NCBI GenBank assembly: GCA_028285545.1
Contig: JANQPA010000024.1
Span: 1-64,000, forward strand
DNA length: 64,000 bases
Source: Saprospiraceae bacterium
GTDB taxonomy: Bacteria > Bacteroidota > Bacteroidia > Chitinophagales > Saprospiraceae
Reading direction: 5' to 3'
Below are positions 34,542-45,665 of the stretch, in pieces (position 1 is the stretch's first letter; each line of letters starts with the position of its first letter). The translations under genes and the position numbers were made by a program. Under the pieces are notes generated by a model that saw only the letters and a program-made list of their open reading frames with translations, ran no database searches and was not told the origin of the DNA.

Positions 34542-37205
34542 CTACCATGAAAACTCCACAAACAAATTAGGAGTAAAACTTAATGCAGGCTGATCATAAT
34601 TAAATATTTGTGGGGGAGTATTAGTCGATTCATCAGCAGGGAGGACATAATACTTTCGATCTCGAATATTTTTTTGATCCAATAAATTGAATACGGCGAT
34701 TCCTGTTACAAATGAATGCCCTTTGGTAGAAGGCCATCGCCAATAGGCACTGATATCTACTCTTTGATAAGGAGGAAGCCGTTCAGCGTTTCTGGGAGGA
34801 AGCCGAAGGGCATATTCCCACATCTGAGTCTCTTCATTAAAATAAGTTTCTATTGTTTCGGGTTGGGTGAAGGGTTGTCCTGTGTTATAATACCAACTTA
34901 AAGAAAGACCCCATCGAGGATATTCCAATAAGTTCGTCCAGTTGATGGTATGTCTTTGATCATGAGAAGCAAAAAAAGGTCTATTTTCATTGAGTCCGAC
35001 AAATTGATATTTGACACGGCCTACACTCCAGGAAAGCCAACTGTTATAATGCTTCCATTTTTTTCGAATTAAAAAATCAAAACCACGTATGTCCGCATTT
35101 CCAAGTGAGTAAGGATTTTCCTGAGGCAGGTCAAATTGTAAATTTAGTGTGGTGAGATTAGAAGTTTCTTTCTCATAAAATTCTGCATCTATAATCCATC
35201 CTCTTTTACGGTACCTTAGTCCGGCAGACCATTGTTTAGATTGGACCAATGGCAAACCTTGTTCTTCCCCTGCAATAATCCATATCTGCTCACTAAGCCC
35301 CAGGTCATTATCGGTTATCATTTGGTTTACAAATTGAGTATATCTGCCCACTGCTCCTTTGATTTGTAAGGGGAAATTGCGGATGGGCTGGTAATTTATA
35401 GACAGGCGTGGCAATAACAAAAAATTGCGATAGGGAGCGTATCGAATATGCCTCAAGCCAAAATCTACTAAAAGCTGGTCTTCAAAATTTAAATCCATAT
35501 CCAAATACATACTATGTAAGGTACCGTCAATATTTTCCTCAAATGTCTTTTCAAATTGATCCGGAACTTTTTGCTTGACCCTAAAATCTGCAGAATAGAC
35601 TGAACGATGATAGCCAAAATTTAAGGATTGACCTGGTAACCATTCCCAGGAATTATTCCACTGAAGCCCGATTTCTTTCATGTCATTCATCTGACTCACC
35701 CTCCAATTCCTCTCCATTTGGTCCCAGGGTTTTATATTCATATGGAACTGAAAATCATTTTGAAACCTGGAATGAACCCATTTTAGATTTGATTGAAGCC
35801 TTGGACTCCATGTTTGTTCAAGTACCGTGCTAAACCCTAAATTACTCAAATCTATCTCATCTTCAGATCTCAAATAAAAAAAGGGTTCATCGAATAATAC
35901 CAAATAGTCTAAATGGTCACTACCTCGATACAAACTACTGGTCCACTCTGTGCTTTTCCCTATTTTCCAATTCCATTTAACATTAAAATCATTAAAATAA
36001 AAGGTAGGAGAGAGGGTAGCTTTTAGATTTTCTTCTGAAACTTGCTGTTGGTTATCTTCAATTTTTCCATTTCCAGAAATCTGATTGAACAGTTTTTTGT
36101 AGGTAGGGCTTTGGACGATATCTGTATAAGATCTCCTAAAGGCAATTTGTAAACTAGCCTTTTCTTTAATTACTGGGACATTAAGGTAAGCTTGAGCATT
36201 GATGAGGTTGAGCGTCAGATTTCCATTTAAGGAATCTACAATTCCAGGTCCTTTTATGTCGATCAGGCCGGATACTCGTCCCCCCTGACTGGCATCAAAA
36301 TTACCGGGATACACTTTTATCGATTTTGAAATATTAGGATTCACTGCTGTAAACATTCCAAAAAAATGGCCAATATGCAGGATGGGAATATCTTCCCAAA
36401 GGATTAAATTTTGATCTGGTGTTCCTCCTCTGATATGAATGTCGGCAGCTGATTCATTAGAACTATGAATACCTGGAAGTAATTGAACCATCCTTAAAAT
36501 ATCATTTTCTCCCCAACCCGGTAGCCTACCTAGTTGATCTGGATTTAGCTGAATGCCCTGACCTTGCCGGGAAGGTTTTAAAAAAGAAATGGAAAAATCT
36601 CTAATTAACACTTCCGGAATAGCAATACCCTCAGTTTCGAGCAATACCGTTTGACAAGGTTTATCAATAAATTCCGAAGCTGGGAGTCTGCGTGTTTGGT
36701 ATCCAATATAGCTGAATTCGAGCGTGTCCTCAGGGCTTATTCCAGCTTGAAGTGAAAAATTACCCTGATCATCAGCAGAAACCCCTGTTTCCTTTCCTTT
36801 TATTAAAATGTTAGCAAAGGATAAGGGTTCCTTATTTTTGAAGGCTTTTAAATGGCCACATATCACCCTTAAATTATCTGAAATGAGGAGATCTTTGTCC
36901 GAAGAAGAAATCTTTTTCCGAATGATCAAGATGTATGATTCAGCTGTAATTCGAAAATCCAAATCCAGAGGAGATAAAATTTGAGACAATAGATGCTCAA
37001 TTCCATTAGATTGGTAATTCTTTTGGGCAACATTTAAATTTTTGATGAGCTCATAATCATATGCAAAAATAAAATCATATTGTTTTTCCAAAGTATTTAA
37101 AACCTGAATAAGGTTTGTTTGCGGAAAGTTGTAAGTTTTCTGTTGAGCTAATAAGACTTGCAGATTAAGCAAGATGGAAAGGCCAAGAATTAAGTATTTT
37201 TTCAT
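34542..37205 (-). CDS. TonB-dependent receptor with STN signalling domain
   Basis: The 887-residue receptor has a signal peptide ending at VLLAQQ, an STN domain (about 22-100, LIQVLNTLEKQYDFIFAYDY), a carboxypeptidase-regulatory-like domain (about 110-190), a plug (LGRLPGWGENDILRMVQLLPG, then IHIRGGTPDQN, about 215-320) and a barrel ending in NLFVEFSW with a terminal aromatic residue. STN domains contact a FecR-type anti-sigma factor, and exactly such genes come first: sigma factor, FecR protein, then this receptor. It both imports a ligand and signals its presence. No SusD follows, so a glycan role is less likely than a siderophore, metal chelate or peptide; the ligand is unknown. Confidence 0.92.
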   Translation of the reverse strand: MKKYLILGLSILLNLQVLLAQQKTYNFPQTNLIQVLNTLEKQYDFIFAYDYELIKNLNVAQKNYQSNGIEHLLSQILSPLDLDFRITAESYILIIRKKISSSDKDLLISDNLRVICGHLKAFKNKEPLSFANILIKGKETGVSADDQGNFSLQAGISPEDTLEFSYIGYQTRRLPASEFIDKPCQTVLLETEGIAIPEVLIRDFSISFLKPSRQGQGIQLNPDQLGRLPGWGENDILRMVQLLPGIHSSNESAADIHIRGGTPDQNLILWEDIPILHIGHFFGMFTAVNPNISKSIKVYPGNFDASQGGRVSGLIDIKGPGIVDSLNGNLTLNLINAQAYLNVPVIKEKASLQIAFRRSYTDIVQSPTYKKLFNQISGNGKIEDNQQQVSEENLKATLSPTFYFNDFNVKWNWKIGKSTEWTSSLYRGSDHLDYLVLFDEPFFYLRSEDEIDLSNLGFSTVLEQTWSPRLQSNLKWVHSRFQNDFQFHMNIKPWDQMERNWRVSQMNDMKEIGLQWNNSWEWLPGQSLNFGYHRSVYSADFRVKQKVPDQFEKTFEENIDGTLHSMYLDMDLNFEDQLLVDFGLRHIRYAPYRNFLLLPRLSINYQPIRNFPLQIKGAVGRYTQFVNQMITDNDLGLSEQIWIIAGEEQGLPLVQSKQWSAGLRYRKRGWIIDAEFYEKETSNLTTLNLQFDLPQENPYSLGNADIRGFDFLIRKKWKHYNSWLSWSVGRVKYQFVGLNENRPFFASHDQRHTINWTNLLEYPRWGLSLSWYYNTGQPFTQPETIETYFNEETQMWEYALRLPPRNAERLPPYQRVDISAYWRWPSTKGHSFVTGIAVFNLLDQKNIRDRKYYVLPADESTNTPPQIFNYDQPALSFTPNLFVEFSW

Positions 37206-37213
37206 AATCCTTC

Positions 37214-38134
37214 CTATTCTCTTATAATTACTTCCTGATTTTGAGTAATCTGATAGCTTAAGCCCATGGGCTCCGTAATATTTTTAAGCGCCTCATCCAG
37301 ATCATTGGTGGGGAAACCACCGGAATAAACACCCTGGAGCTTACCGGAAAGAGTAACTTTGATGTCATAATGATGCTGTAGTTCTTTAAAAACCCGGATA
37401 AGATTAACACCATCAAAATTAACGAAACCTTTAGTCCAGGAGGGCTCTACAGCGTTTGTTGAAAGGGTATCCATTTGCCAGGTATTATTGGTCCATGTCG
37501 CTTTAATACCTGCTGTTATTTCTTTTACCGAGGAGGATCTGGTGATTTTTACTTTCCCACTGTAGCAAATGATTTCCGAACCATTTTCTCTATCCCATAC
37601 ATTAAATTCTGTACCCAGGACTTCTATACTTCCGTTTGGTGTTTGAACTGTAAACTTTTGGCCCTCTTCTACGGAAAAAAAGGCCTCGCCCTGTAAAAAA
37701 ACACTTCTGACTCTATTCCATCTTTTTTTGTTAAAACTGAGCCTACTTTGTGCATTGAGTACTACGTCGGACTGGTCAGGTAAAATAATTTGATCTTGCC
37801 CACCTTTTTGTGTAATAAAAACCTGGTCGGGCGTTGGCCAAAACTGCCATATTGCTACAAATAGAATTAAAATGCTGGCTGCAGCTGCAGCATAGCTTGG
37901 CCATTGCCTTTTCTTTTTTAATGGCCTGATTTTACTACGTTTTTCTTTTAATTGCTCCCATGCCTTTTCCTTGGCATAAGGAGGCGCAGTCAAACCTTCA
38001 GTAGCTTGAATTAATTCCTTATACTTCAGATAATTTTCTGTGGACTCAAAGCTCTGCTTTTCTTCTTCACTTAGTTTTCCCTCCAGCCATCGAGCCAGAA
38101 AAGAGTCCTCCTGAAATTCTTTTTTCTCTGCCAC
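37214..38134 (-). CDS. FecR-family anti-sigma factor (DUF4974)
   Basis: The protein has an N-terminal cytoplasmic helical part (FLARWLEGKLSEEEKQSF), one membrane helix (SYAAAAASILILFVAIW, residue ~115 in the longer frame), a FecR beta domain (DQIILPDQSDVVLNAQSRLSF, then EGEAFFSVEEGQKFTVQTPNG-like strand) and a C-terminal STN/DUF4974 segment (FKELQHHYDIKVTLSGKL). It holds the sigma factor until the receptor reports ligand. The start is uncertain: the frame opens at a TTG (38194) inside a dispersed repeat and has no ATG, so I propose the GTG at 38134, which gives a normal FecR N-terminus. It lies 8 bp before the receptor gene. Confidence 0.88.
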   Translation of the reverse strand: MAEKKEFQEDSFLARWLEGKLSEEEKQSFESTENYLKYKELIQATEGLTAPPYAKEKAWEQLKEKRSKIRPLKKKRQWPSYAAAAASILILFVAIWQFWPTPDQVFITQKGGQDQIILPDQSDVVLNAQSRLSFNKKRWNRVRSVFLQGEAFFSVEEGQKFTVQTPNGSIEVLGTEFNVWDRENGSEIICYSGKVKITRSSSVKEITAGIKATWTNNTWQMDTLSTNAVEPSWTKGFVNFDGVNLIRVFKELQHHYDIKVTLSGKLQGVYSGGFPTNDLDEALKNITEPMGLSYQITQNQEVIIRE

Positions 38135-38187
38135 AGCAATTTTTTTTGTAAAATTAATAGGTATTATCCCTACTTCAAATAGCTCCT

Positions 38188-38213
38188 CATTCAAAATTCA
38201 ATCATTCAAAATT
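38188..38213. repeat. 26-bp dispersed repeat, copy 2
   Basis: It is identical over 26 bp to 14503-14528. Here it sits between the sigma factor and FecR genes, and one of its TTG words falls at the upstream limit of the FecR reading frame. Confidence 0.6.
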
Positions 38214-38265
38214 AGTAGTGTAAACATTTATTCTTATAGATAAAACGATCAATTCATACGATACC

Positions 38266-38781
38266 CTACTGATTTTTTTCGACTACCTCACGGAGCTTTA
38301 CCAATGCTTTGTGCATCCGTTTTTCTACAGCTTTTACACTAATTTCCAATAATTCTGCAATTTCCTGATAGGTCATCTTCTCAATTCTGCTAAGTAAAAA
38401 GACAATCCGTTGCTTTTCGGACAGTTCTACCAATGCTTTTTCGATTAATTTTTTCAACTCATCGCCTTCCAGAATATGTTCTGCATTTAGGTTTTGATCC
38501 TCATGAATGTAGGACAATTCAAAGCGTTTGACTACTTTTTGGTGTTTGAGGGCATCCAGAAAAAGATTGTTGGCTACGGTAAAAAGAAAGCTTTTTGCTT
38601 TTGGGTAACTCACTTTTTCACAATTATTCCAGAGTCTGATAAAAGCCTCCTGAGTAAGATCCTCTGCTAAGGGAAGGTTACCACATTTATAATATAAAAA
38701 ATTCCGTATGCGATGCGCATAGTCCCAGAAAATTTGTTGAAAAATGGTTTCCTCGCAGACCTGATCTGGATGGTGCTCCAT
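38266..38781 (-). CDS. ECF sigma factor (FecI-like)
   Basis: The 171-residue protein has region 2 (LAEDLTQEAFIRLWNNCEKV and KSFLFTVANNLFLDALKHQK) and region 4 (LSEKQRIVFLLSRIEKMTYQEIAELLEISVKAVEKRMHKAL). It is the first gene of the sigma/FecR/TonB-receptor unit and should drive transcription of the receptor when released. A TTTG...TATCTTTG promoter lies about 30 bp upstream, giving a short leader. The intergenic distance to FecR (about 130 bp to the proposed GTG) leaves room for an internal element. Confidence 0.92.
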   Translation of the reverse strand: MEHHPDQVCEETIFQQIFWDYAHRIRNFLYYKCGNLPLAEDLTQEAFIRLWNNCEKVSYPKAKSFLFTVANNLFLDALKHQKVVKRFELSYIHEDQNLNAEHILEGDELKKLIEKALVELSEKQRIVFLLSRIEKMTYQEIAELLEISVKAVEKRMHKALVKLREVVEKNQ

Positions 38782-38809
38782 GGATAATTATTCGATGAAT
38801 TGAAGTATT

Positions 38810-38817
38810 CAAAGATA
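38810..38817 (-). promoter_or_regulatory. Promoter (TTTG ... TATCTTTG) of the sigma/FecR operon
   Basis: On the minus strand TATCTTTG matches the Bacteroidota -7 consensus TAnnTTTG, and a TTTG lies about 18 bp upstream at the -33 position. It is roughly 30 bp ahead of the sigma factor start. This is the best-formed housekeeping-type promoter in the window. Confidence 0.65.
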
Positions 38818-38839
38818 AAGATTGGATATGAAACAAAAA

Positions 38840-38861
38840 AGACCGCTGTTTACAGCGGTCT
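38840..38861 (-). terminator. Terminator of the DUF2807 gene
   Basis: AGACCGCTG-TTTA-CAGCGGTCT is a perfect 9-bp hairpin followed on the minus strand by a T-run, about 115 bp past the DUF2807 stop. It insulates the next promoter, which begins about 25 bp further on. Confidence 0.85.
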
Positions 38862-38977
38862 GTGTCCTAACAGTCGGATAATAATTAAGTACTCGTATTC
38901 GTATGTTTTACATTGGTTCTATAATAAAGACTACCAAGAATTATAAAGGTTACAGATATTTTAAAAAAAAGCTTTTT

Positions 38978-39652
38978 TTAATTGATGGATCCACCTAAAG
39001 ACTTACTTTGGCTTAGCTCTGTAGGATTTCCTTTATAATCTACTTCTCCACCAAGGCTGGCACGGGCATCTAGCTTTTGGCTGGCAAAAACTTTAATAAT
39101 TCCGCCTGTTGATGCTTTTACATAGGCCTTTTCACTTTCCAGGTCAAAACCTTTATATATTCCACCTGTATTAGCATTGATTTTTTGCGCTACAGTGGTA
39201 CCGTGAAGTTCTAATATCCCTCCTTCAAAAGCTCCTCCCTGAACTGCATTCACGTTTATTTCCAATTCCAGATGGGAGCCACTTCTAGCTTTGACTATCA
39301 GCTGATCAATGGTAATGGGATCATTGCTTGAAACATAGCTGCCGGCATGGGTTTTGATAGATCTAAGGGTAGTATAGGTTAGCGTCACATAGGCTTTCTC
39401 TTTGTTTTTATACAAGCCATCATTGAGTTTGATTTTTAATTCACCTCTGTTGACCCCAGCATAAAGATCTTCCTTTTCGCCGTTTTCTACTTTAAAAGAG
39501 ATTTTATTGGTATTTCCTTTTACCAAGGTAAGTTCTACATTTCCGGTAACTACCAATTCATCAAAATCTTCAAGGCTATATTCTTTTTGTGCCATCAAGG
39601 AAATGGCGCCCATAAGGATAAAAAGGAAGGTTAATAAGGATAATCTTTTCAT
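38978..39652 (-). CDS. DUF2807 (GIN domain) secreted protein
   Basis: The protein has a signal peptide ending at ISLMAQK and a DUF2807/GIN repeat-rich beta-helix-like domain: FDELVVTGNVELTLVKGN, then LTYTTLRSIKTHAGSYV, then repeated short strands with STGGIIKV and SLGGEVDYKG. The frame opens at 39679, but I prefer the ATG at 39652 (MKRLSLL), which starts the signal peptide cleanly. The family is secreted, often lipoprotein or auto-transporter-like, with unknown function. It forms a single-gene unit with its own terminator. Confidence 0.85.
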   Translation of the reverse strand: MKRLSLLTFLFILMGAISLMAQKEYSLEDFDELVVTGNVELTLVKGNTNKISFKVENGEKEDLYAGVNRGELKIKLNDGLYKNKEKAYVTLTYTTLRSIKTHAGSYVSSNDPITIDQLIVKARSGSHLELEINVNAVQGGAFEGGILELHGTTVAQKINANTGGIYKGFDLESEKAYVKASTGGIIKVFASQKLDARASLGGEVDYKGNPTELSQSKSLGGSIN

Positions 39653-39903
39653 TTTTGTCGGTTTTAATTTGATATACAAATTCTGGGAACTTTATTATAT
39701 CCCCAAATGGTTATTTTTCAAACTATATTATCCCACTAAATTGGGAATTTTACGATATTTGCCCCTTCTAATAAAAAGTAAGGTATAAAATATTGTCCCT
39801 TTTGAGTTAACTCTTAGCCTAACGGCAGGATAATATGGACTATTGGACAGATGAACCCGAAAAGAGGTTGCATTATTTGGCATGGAAATTAAAATAAAAA
39901 AGA

Positions 39904-41460
39904 ATGGCAGCTCAGCAAAGTGATCAGTTTAAAAGAGTAATTGCGCATTGTAAGGAGTATGGTTTTATTTATCAATCTAGTGAGATTTATGATGGATTAA
40001 GTGCTGTATATGATTATGGTCCTTACGGGGTGGAGTTAAAAAACAATATTAAGCAATATTGGTGGAAGGCTATGGTTCAAATGCACGATAATATTGTGGG
40101 ATTGGATGCAGCTATATTTATGGACCCACAAACTTGGAAAGCTTCTGGCCATGTGGATGCCTTCAATGATCCTCTCATTGACAATAAGGATAGTAAAAAA
40201 CGCTACCGAGCAGATGTTTTGATCGAGGACTATATGGAAAAAATCGAGAAAAAGATCAATAAGGAAGTGGTAAAGGCCCAGAAGCGTTTTGGAGATGCAT
40301 TTGATGAAAATCAGTTTAGAGAAACCAACCAAAGAGTATTAGCCAATCAGGCCAAATTTGATGCTGTTCGAGATCGACTTGCTAAGGCAATGACCGATGG
40401 AAATATGGCCGAGCTCAAAACTATGATTGAAGAGTATGATATTGCCTGCCCTGAAAGTGGATCTAGAAACTGGACAGAGGTGCGTCAATTTAATCTAATG
40501 TTTTCTACTCAACTCGGTAATATCGCTGGCGAAGCAGGAAAACTTTACCTGCGTCCAGAAACTGCTCAAGGGATATTTGTTAATTTTCTCAATGTTCAAA
40601 AAACAACCCGTCAAAAGCTGCCTTTTGGTATTGCTCAAATTGGTAAGGCCTTCCGAAATGAGATTGTTGCCCGGCAGTTTATTTTCAGAATGCGTGAGTT
40701 TGAACAAATGGAAATGCAGTTTTTTGTAGCTCCCGGAGAAGAAATGAAGTGGTATGAATACTGGAAGGAAGTTCGAATGAAATGGCATAAGGCCCTGGGA
40801 ACTCCTGATGAAAAACTTCGTTTTCATGACCATGATAATCTGGCACATTATGCGAATGCTGCGGTAGATGTCCAATTTGAATTCCCATTTGGATTTAAGG
40901 AACTGGAAGGTATCCATTCCAGAACAGATTTTGACCTCAGCGAACACCAAAAACTTTCTGGAAGGAAACTTCAATATTTTGATCCAGAAAAACAAGAAAG
41001 TTATGTTCCTTATGTAGTAGAAACCTCGATCGGATGTGACCGAATGTTCCTTACTGTAATCAGCCAGGCCTTACAGGAAGAGGTAGTTCCTGATGCTAAA
41101 GGAAATGATTCGACCCGTACAGTGATGAAGATACACCCTGCTTTAGCTCCTGTAAAGTGTGCAGTTTTGCCTTTGTTAAAAAACAGAGAGGAGTTGACCA
41201 GCAAAGCAAAAGAATTGTTTAATGAGCTTCGATTTGCTTTTAATTGTCAATATGATGAAAAAGATGCAATTGGTAGACGATATCGTAGACAGGATGCCAT
41301 CGGAACTCCTTATTGTATTACTATTGACTTTGATACTTTGGAAGATAATACTGTAACCATAAGAGATAGAGATACCCTTCAGCAAGAAAGAATACCCATT
41401 GATAAGATTGAGGGGATTGTGAAGGAGAAGGTGAGTATGAAGGCCTTGCTCATGGATTAA
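39904..41460 (+). CDS. glyS: Glycyl-tRNA synthetase, alpha2 type
   Basis: The 518-residue class II synthetase charges tRNA-Gly. It is of the homodimeric type shared with archaea and eukaryotes, not the alpha/beta tetramer. Motif 2 is in RPETAQGIFVNFLNVQKTTRQKLPFGIAQIGKAFRNEI-region (residues ~218-255), motif 3 near the SIGCDRMFLTVI segment, and an anticodon-binding domain fills the C-terminal third (APVKCAVLPLL, then RYRRQDAIGTPYCITIDF). An insertion at about 100-190 is typical. It is followed by a foldback repeat facing ald. Confidence 0.95.
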   Translation: MAAQQSDQFKRVIAHCKEYGFIYQSSEIYDGLSAVYDYGPYGVELKNNIKQYWWKAMVQMHDNIVGLDAAIFMDPQTWKASGHVDAFNDPLIDNKDSKKRYRADVLIEDYMEKIEKKINKEVVKAQKRFGDAFDENQFRETNQRVLANQAKFDAVRDRLAKAMTDGNMAELKTMIEEYDIACPESGSRNWTEVRQFNLMFSTQLGNIAGEAGKLYLRPETAQGIFVNFLNVQKTTRQKLPFGIAQIGKAFRNEIVARQFIFRMREFEQMEMQFFVAPGEEMKWYEYWKEVRMKWHKALGTPDEKLRFHDHDNLAHYANAAVDVQFEFPFGFKELEGIHSRTDFDLSEHQKLSGRKLQYFDPEKQESYVPYVVETSIGCDRMFLTVISQALQEEVVPDAKGNDSTRTVMKIHPALAPVKCAVLPLLKNREELTSKAKELFNELRFAFNCQYDEKDAIGRRYRRQDAIGTPYCITIDFDTLEDNTVTIRDRDTLQQERIPIDKIEGIVKEKVSMKALLMD

Positions 41461-41485
41461 GGGAACGGTTTTAATTGTAGCTTTT

Positions 41486-41553
41486 TTAGGCACGCAGATT
41501 CCGCTGATTTCGCAAATTTAAACTGCGGTATTTGCGAAATTTGCGTGCTAAAA
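41486..41553. repeat. GCACGCAGATT-type foldback between glyS and ald
   Basis: The arms TTTAGGCACGCAGATT...TTTCGCAAAT and ATTTGCGAAATTTGCGTGCTAAA fold back on each other. It fills the space between convergent genes and may work as a bidirectional terminator. The GCACGCAGATT...GCGAAATTTGCGTGC wording resembles widespread intergenic repeats in bacteria. Confidence 0.55.
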
Positions 41554-41597
41554 ATAAAACTCCAATAATGAGCACTACCTTAAATTGAATCTATTCT

Positions 41598-42827
41598 TTA
41601 CAAATTCGAAGTAATCAACAAATCCAGATCCGTACTCTTTATCTGAAAACGCTCCCCTAAATACTCATTACAAAGACAGCCTTTATAGGTATACACCCCA
41701 TGTCTAAGGCCATAATGACTAAATAATAAACGTTCAATACTTCCGGTAGATCCAGCTTTTAACAAAATGGGAGTTAGAATATTGCTCACGGCTACTGATG
41801 CTGTTCTTGGTACTCTGGAGGCCATATTAGGTACACAGTAATGAATAACATCGTGTTTGGTAAAAGTGGGCTTTTCCTGAGAAGTGACCCTGGAGGTAGC
41901 AAAACACCCACCCTGATCGATGCTTACATCAATAATGACAGAACCCGGACGCATATTTCGCACCATATCTTCGTTGACCAGAACAGGAGTCCTGCCAGAT
42001 TTAGAATGGATAGCACCAATGGCCACATCTGCATCAATCAACTCCCTTTTAAGGTATACAGGATTGATCGCAGAGGTAAATAAAGGGCGTCCTACCTGAT
42101 TTTGAAGTCGTTTTAACTTGTATATATTGTTATCAAAAATTCTAACTTCTGCACCAAGTCCCAAAGCAGTACGTGTGGCATATTCTGCTACAATGCCGGC
42201 ACCGAGAATAACCACCTTTGCAGAAGGCACTCCTGAAATTCCACCCAAAAGTACTCCTTTTCCTCCGCTGGTGCTGGATAATAACTCTGCAGCTGTCAGC
42301 ATGGCGCTAAGGCCTGCCATTTCACTCATAATCCGAACTACAGGAAAGGTGTCTGACTCATCTCTGATATATTCCATAGCCAAAGCAATCACTCTTTTCT
42401 GCCTTAACTTCTGAATATATTCTGCAGTGATAATTGGTAATTGTAAGGGAGATATCAAGATCTGATTAGGTTTCATCAGCTCAATTTCCTGGGTAGTAGG
42501 AGGAGCTACTTTTAGTATCACATTGGCTTTATAAACTTGCTCGGCACTATAGGCAATTTCTGCTCCTGCTTCAGAAAACTCATGATCAGTAAAATGAGAC
42601 TTTTCTCCAGCACCCGATTCAATTACGATTCTATGACCATGTGCAATTAGCGTTTCAATAGAGGAAGGAACGAGAGCCACACGGTTTTCTTGAAGAGTTA
42701 TCTCTTTTGGAATTCCGATAAATAATTTGTTAGGCTTTCGTTGAACCTCTAACATTTCTGTTTGAGTCTGAAACTGACCTCCTGTAAATATCTTGGGGAC
42801 AGGTATCCGCTTTTCCTTTTCGCTCAT
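41598..42827 (-). CDS. ald: Alanine dehydrogenase
   Basis: The 409-residue protein fits NAD-dependent L-alanine dehydrogenase (alanine + NAD+ + water to pyruvate + ammonium + NADH). It has the N-terminal IGIPKEITLQENRVALVP signature, the GAGEKSHFTDHEF loop, the dinucleotide-binding VVILGAGIVAEYATR and the conserved SIDQGGCFATSR. It has about 30 extra residues at the N-terminus and 15-25 at the C-terminus compared with Bacillus Ald, as is common in Bacteroidota. The tsaE gene lies 69 bp upstream on the same strand. Confidence 0.93.
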   Translation of the reverse strand: MSEKEKRIPVPKIFTGGQFQTQTEMLEVQRKPNKLFIGIPKEITLQENRVALVPSSIETLIAHGHRIVIESGAGEKSHFTDHEFSEAGAEIAYSAEQVYKANVILKVAPPTTQEIELMKPNQILISPLQLPIITAEYIQKLRQKRVIALAMEYIRDESDTFPVVRIMSEMAGLSAMLTAAELLSSTSGGKGVLLGGISGVPSAKVVILGAGIVAEYATRTALGLGAEVRIFDNNIYKLKRLQNQVGRPLFTSAINPVYLKRELIDADVAIGAIHSKSGRTPVLVNEDMVRNMRPGSVIIDVSIDQGGCFATSRVTSQEKPTFTKHDVIHYCVPNMASRVPRTASVAVSNILTPILLKAGSTGSIERLLFSHYGLRHGVYTYKGCLCNEYLGERFQIKSTDLDLLITSNL

Positions 42828-42896
42828 ATTCCTATGGATGAATACTGGATAACTTAAAGTTAGAACCAGTTGGATTTCAGATTCCGGAGTTGATAA

Positions 42897-43322
42897 CTAC
42901 AAAAATAATACTTTTCGAGTGGAATCTTTCACAATTTCAATTTGAATTCTGACGACCTCTTCATCTTCGAGTAATGGAGTAATTATTTCCGGCCATTCTA
43001 TAAAGCAATATGAAGGACTATACAGGAATTCCTCTATACCTATATTTATGGCTTCCTCCATATTATTTAGCCGGTATAAATCAAGGTGGTAAATCGGTTT
43101 ATTTTGGTCATGAATACTTTGATATTCGTTCACCAATGAAAAAGTGGGACTGGTTACATTTTCCTGAACGCCCAAATATCGACATATAGCCTGAATAAAA
43201 GTAGTTTTTCCGGCACCAATCTCTCCAGAAAATGCGATCTTCTTTTTAACTCCCGAATAATCAAATAATTCTTTGACGGCGGCCTCCCAATCTTCGATAT
43301 CTTCTACAAGGAATTCCTTCAT
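42897..43322 (-). CDS. tsaE: tRNA threonylcarbamoyladenosine ATPase TsaE
   Basis: TsaE is the P-loop ATPase that works with TsaB and TsaD to install t6A37 in tRNAs reading ANN codons. Walker A is GEIGAGKT, and downstream motifs are SPTFSLVNEY, YHLDLYRL and FIEWPE, all standard. The frame opens at 43367, but I start at 43322 because MKEFLVEDIEDWE matches the usual family N-terminus; the upstream 15 residues are unsupported. It sits upstream of ald, in the same direction. Confidence 0.93.
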   Translation of the reverse strand: MKEFLVEDIEDWEAAVKELFDYSGVKKKIAFSGEIGAGKTTFIQAICRYLGVQENVTSPTFSLVNEYQSIHDQNKPIYHLDLYRLNNMEEAINIGIEEFLYSPSYCFIEWPEIITPLLEDEEVVRIQIEIVKDSTRKVLFL

Positions 43323-43555
43323 TTTTGCTGTTTGTGCTTCCACATATTTCCGTTTTAATGCGCCCAATTTACACTTAATTCATTATTTCTTGGCATTACA
43401 TTTTTCCATTCTCTTAACATCTTGTTCACTCCTATCAACAAATGACTTCAAAAATAGATCTATTTAATCTTTATGTGTATGTTTAAATTTCTGATATATA
43501 GGTGTTTATGTTCGGTTGTACCCATGTTTAAAAGTCCTGTTAAAGTGCTCTCTAA

Positions 43556-45577
<2,022 letters not shown>

Positions 45578-45631
45578 GTGTAATCACCTTTGATCATTTT
45601 ACGACTAATACTACAGTTTTAAGCATAAAAT

Positions 45632-45665
45632 ATAAGTCATCATAGCAAATAGCTGTGATGGCTTA
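45632..45665. terminator. Bidirectional terminator between gyrB and ppk2
   Basis: ATAAGTCATCATAGC pairs with GCTGTGATGGCTTAT (13 of 15 bases) around AAATA and runs into Ts, between the convergent gyrB and ppk2 genes. Confidence 0.7.

Noticed and set aside
40495-40995. 166-codon minus-strand frame inside glyS
   Set aside because: It is antisense to a conserved synthetase core and carries no protein motifs.
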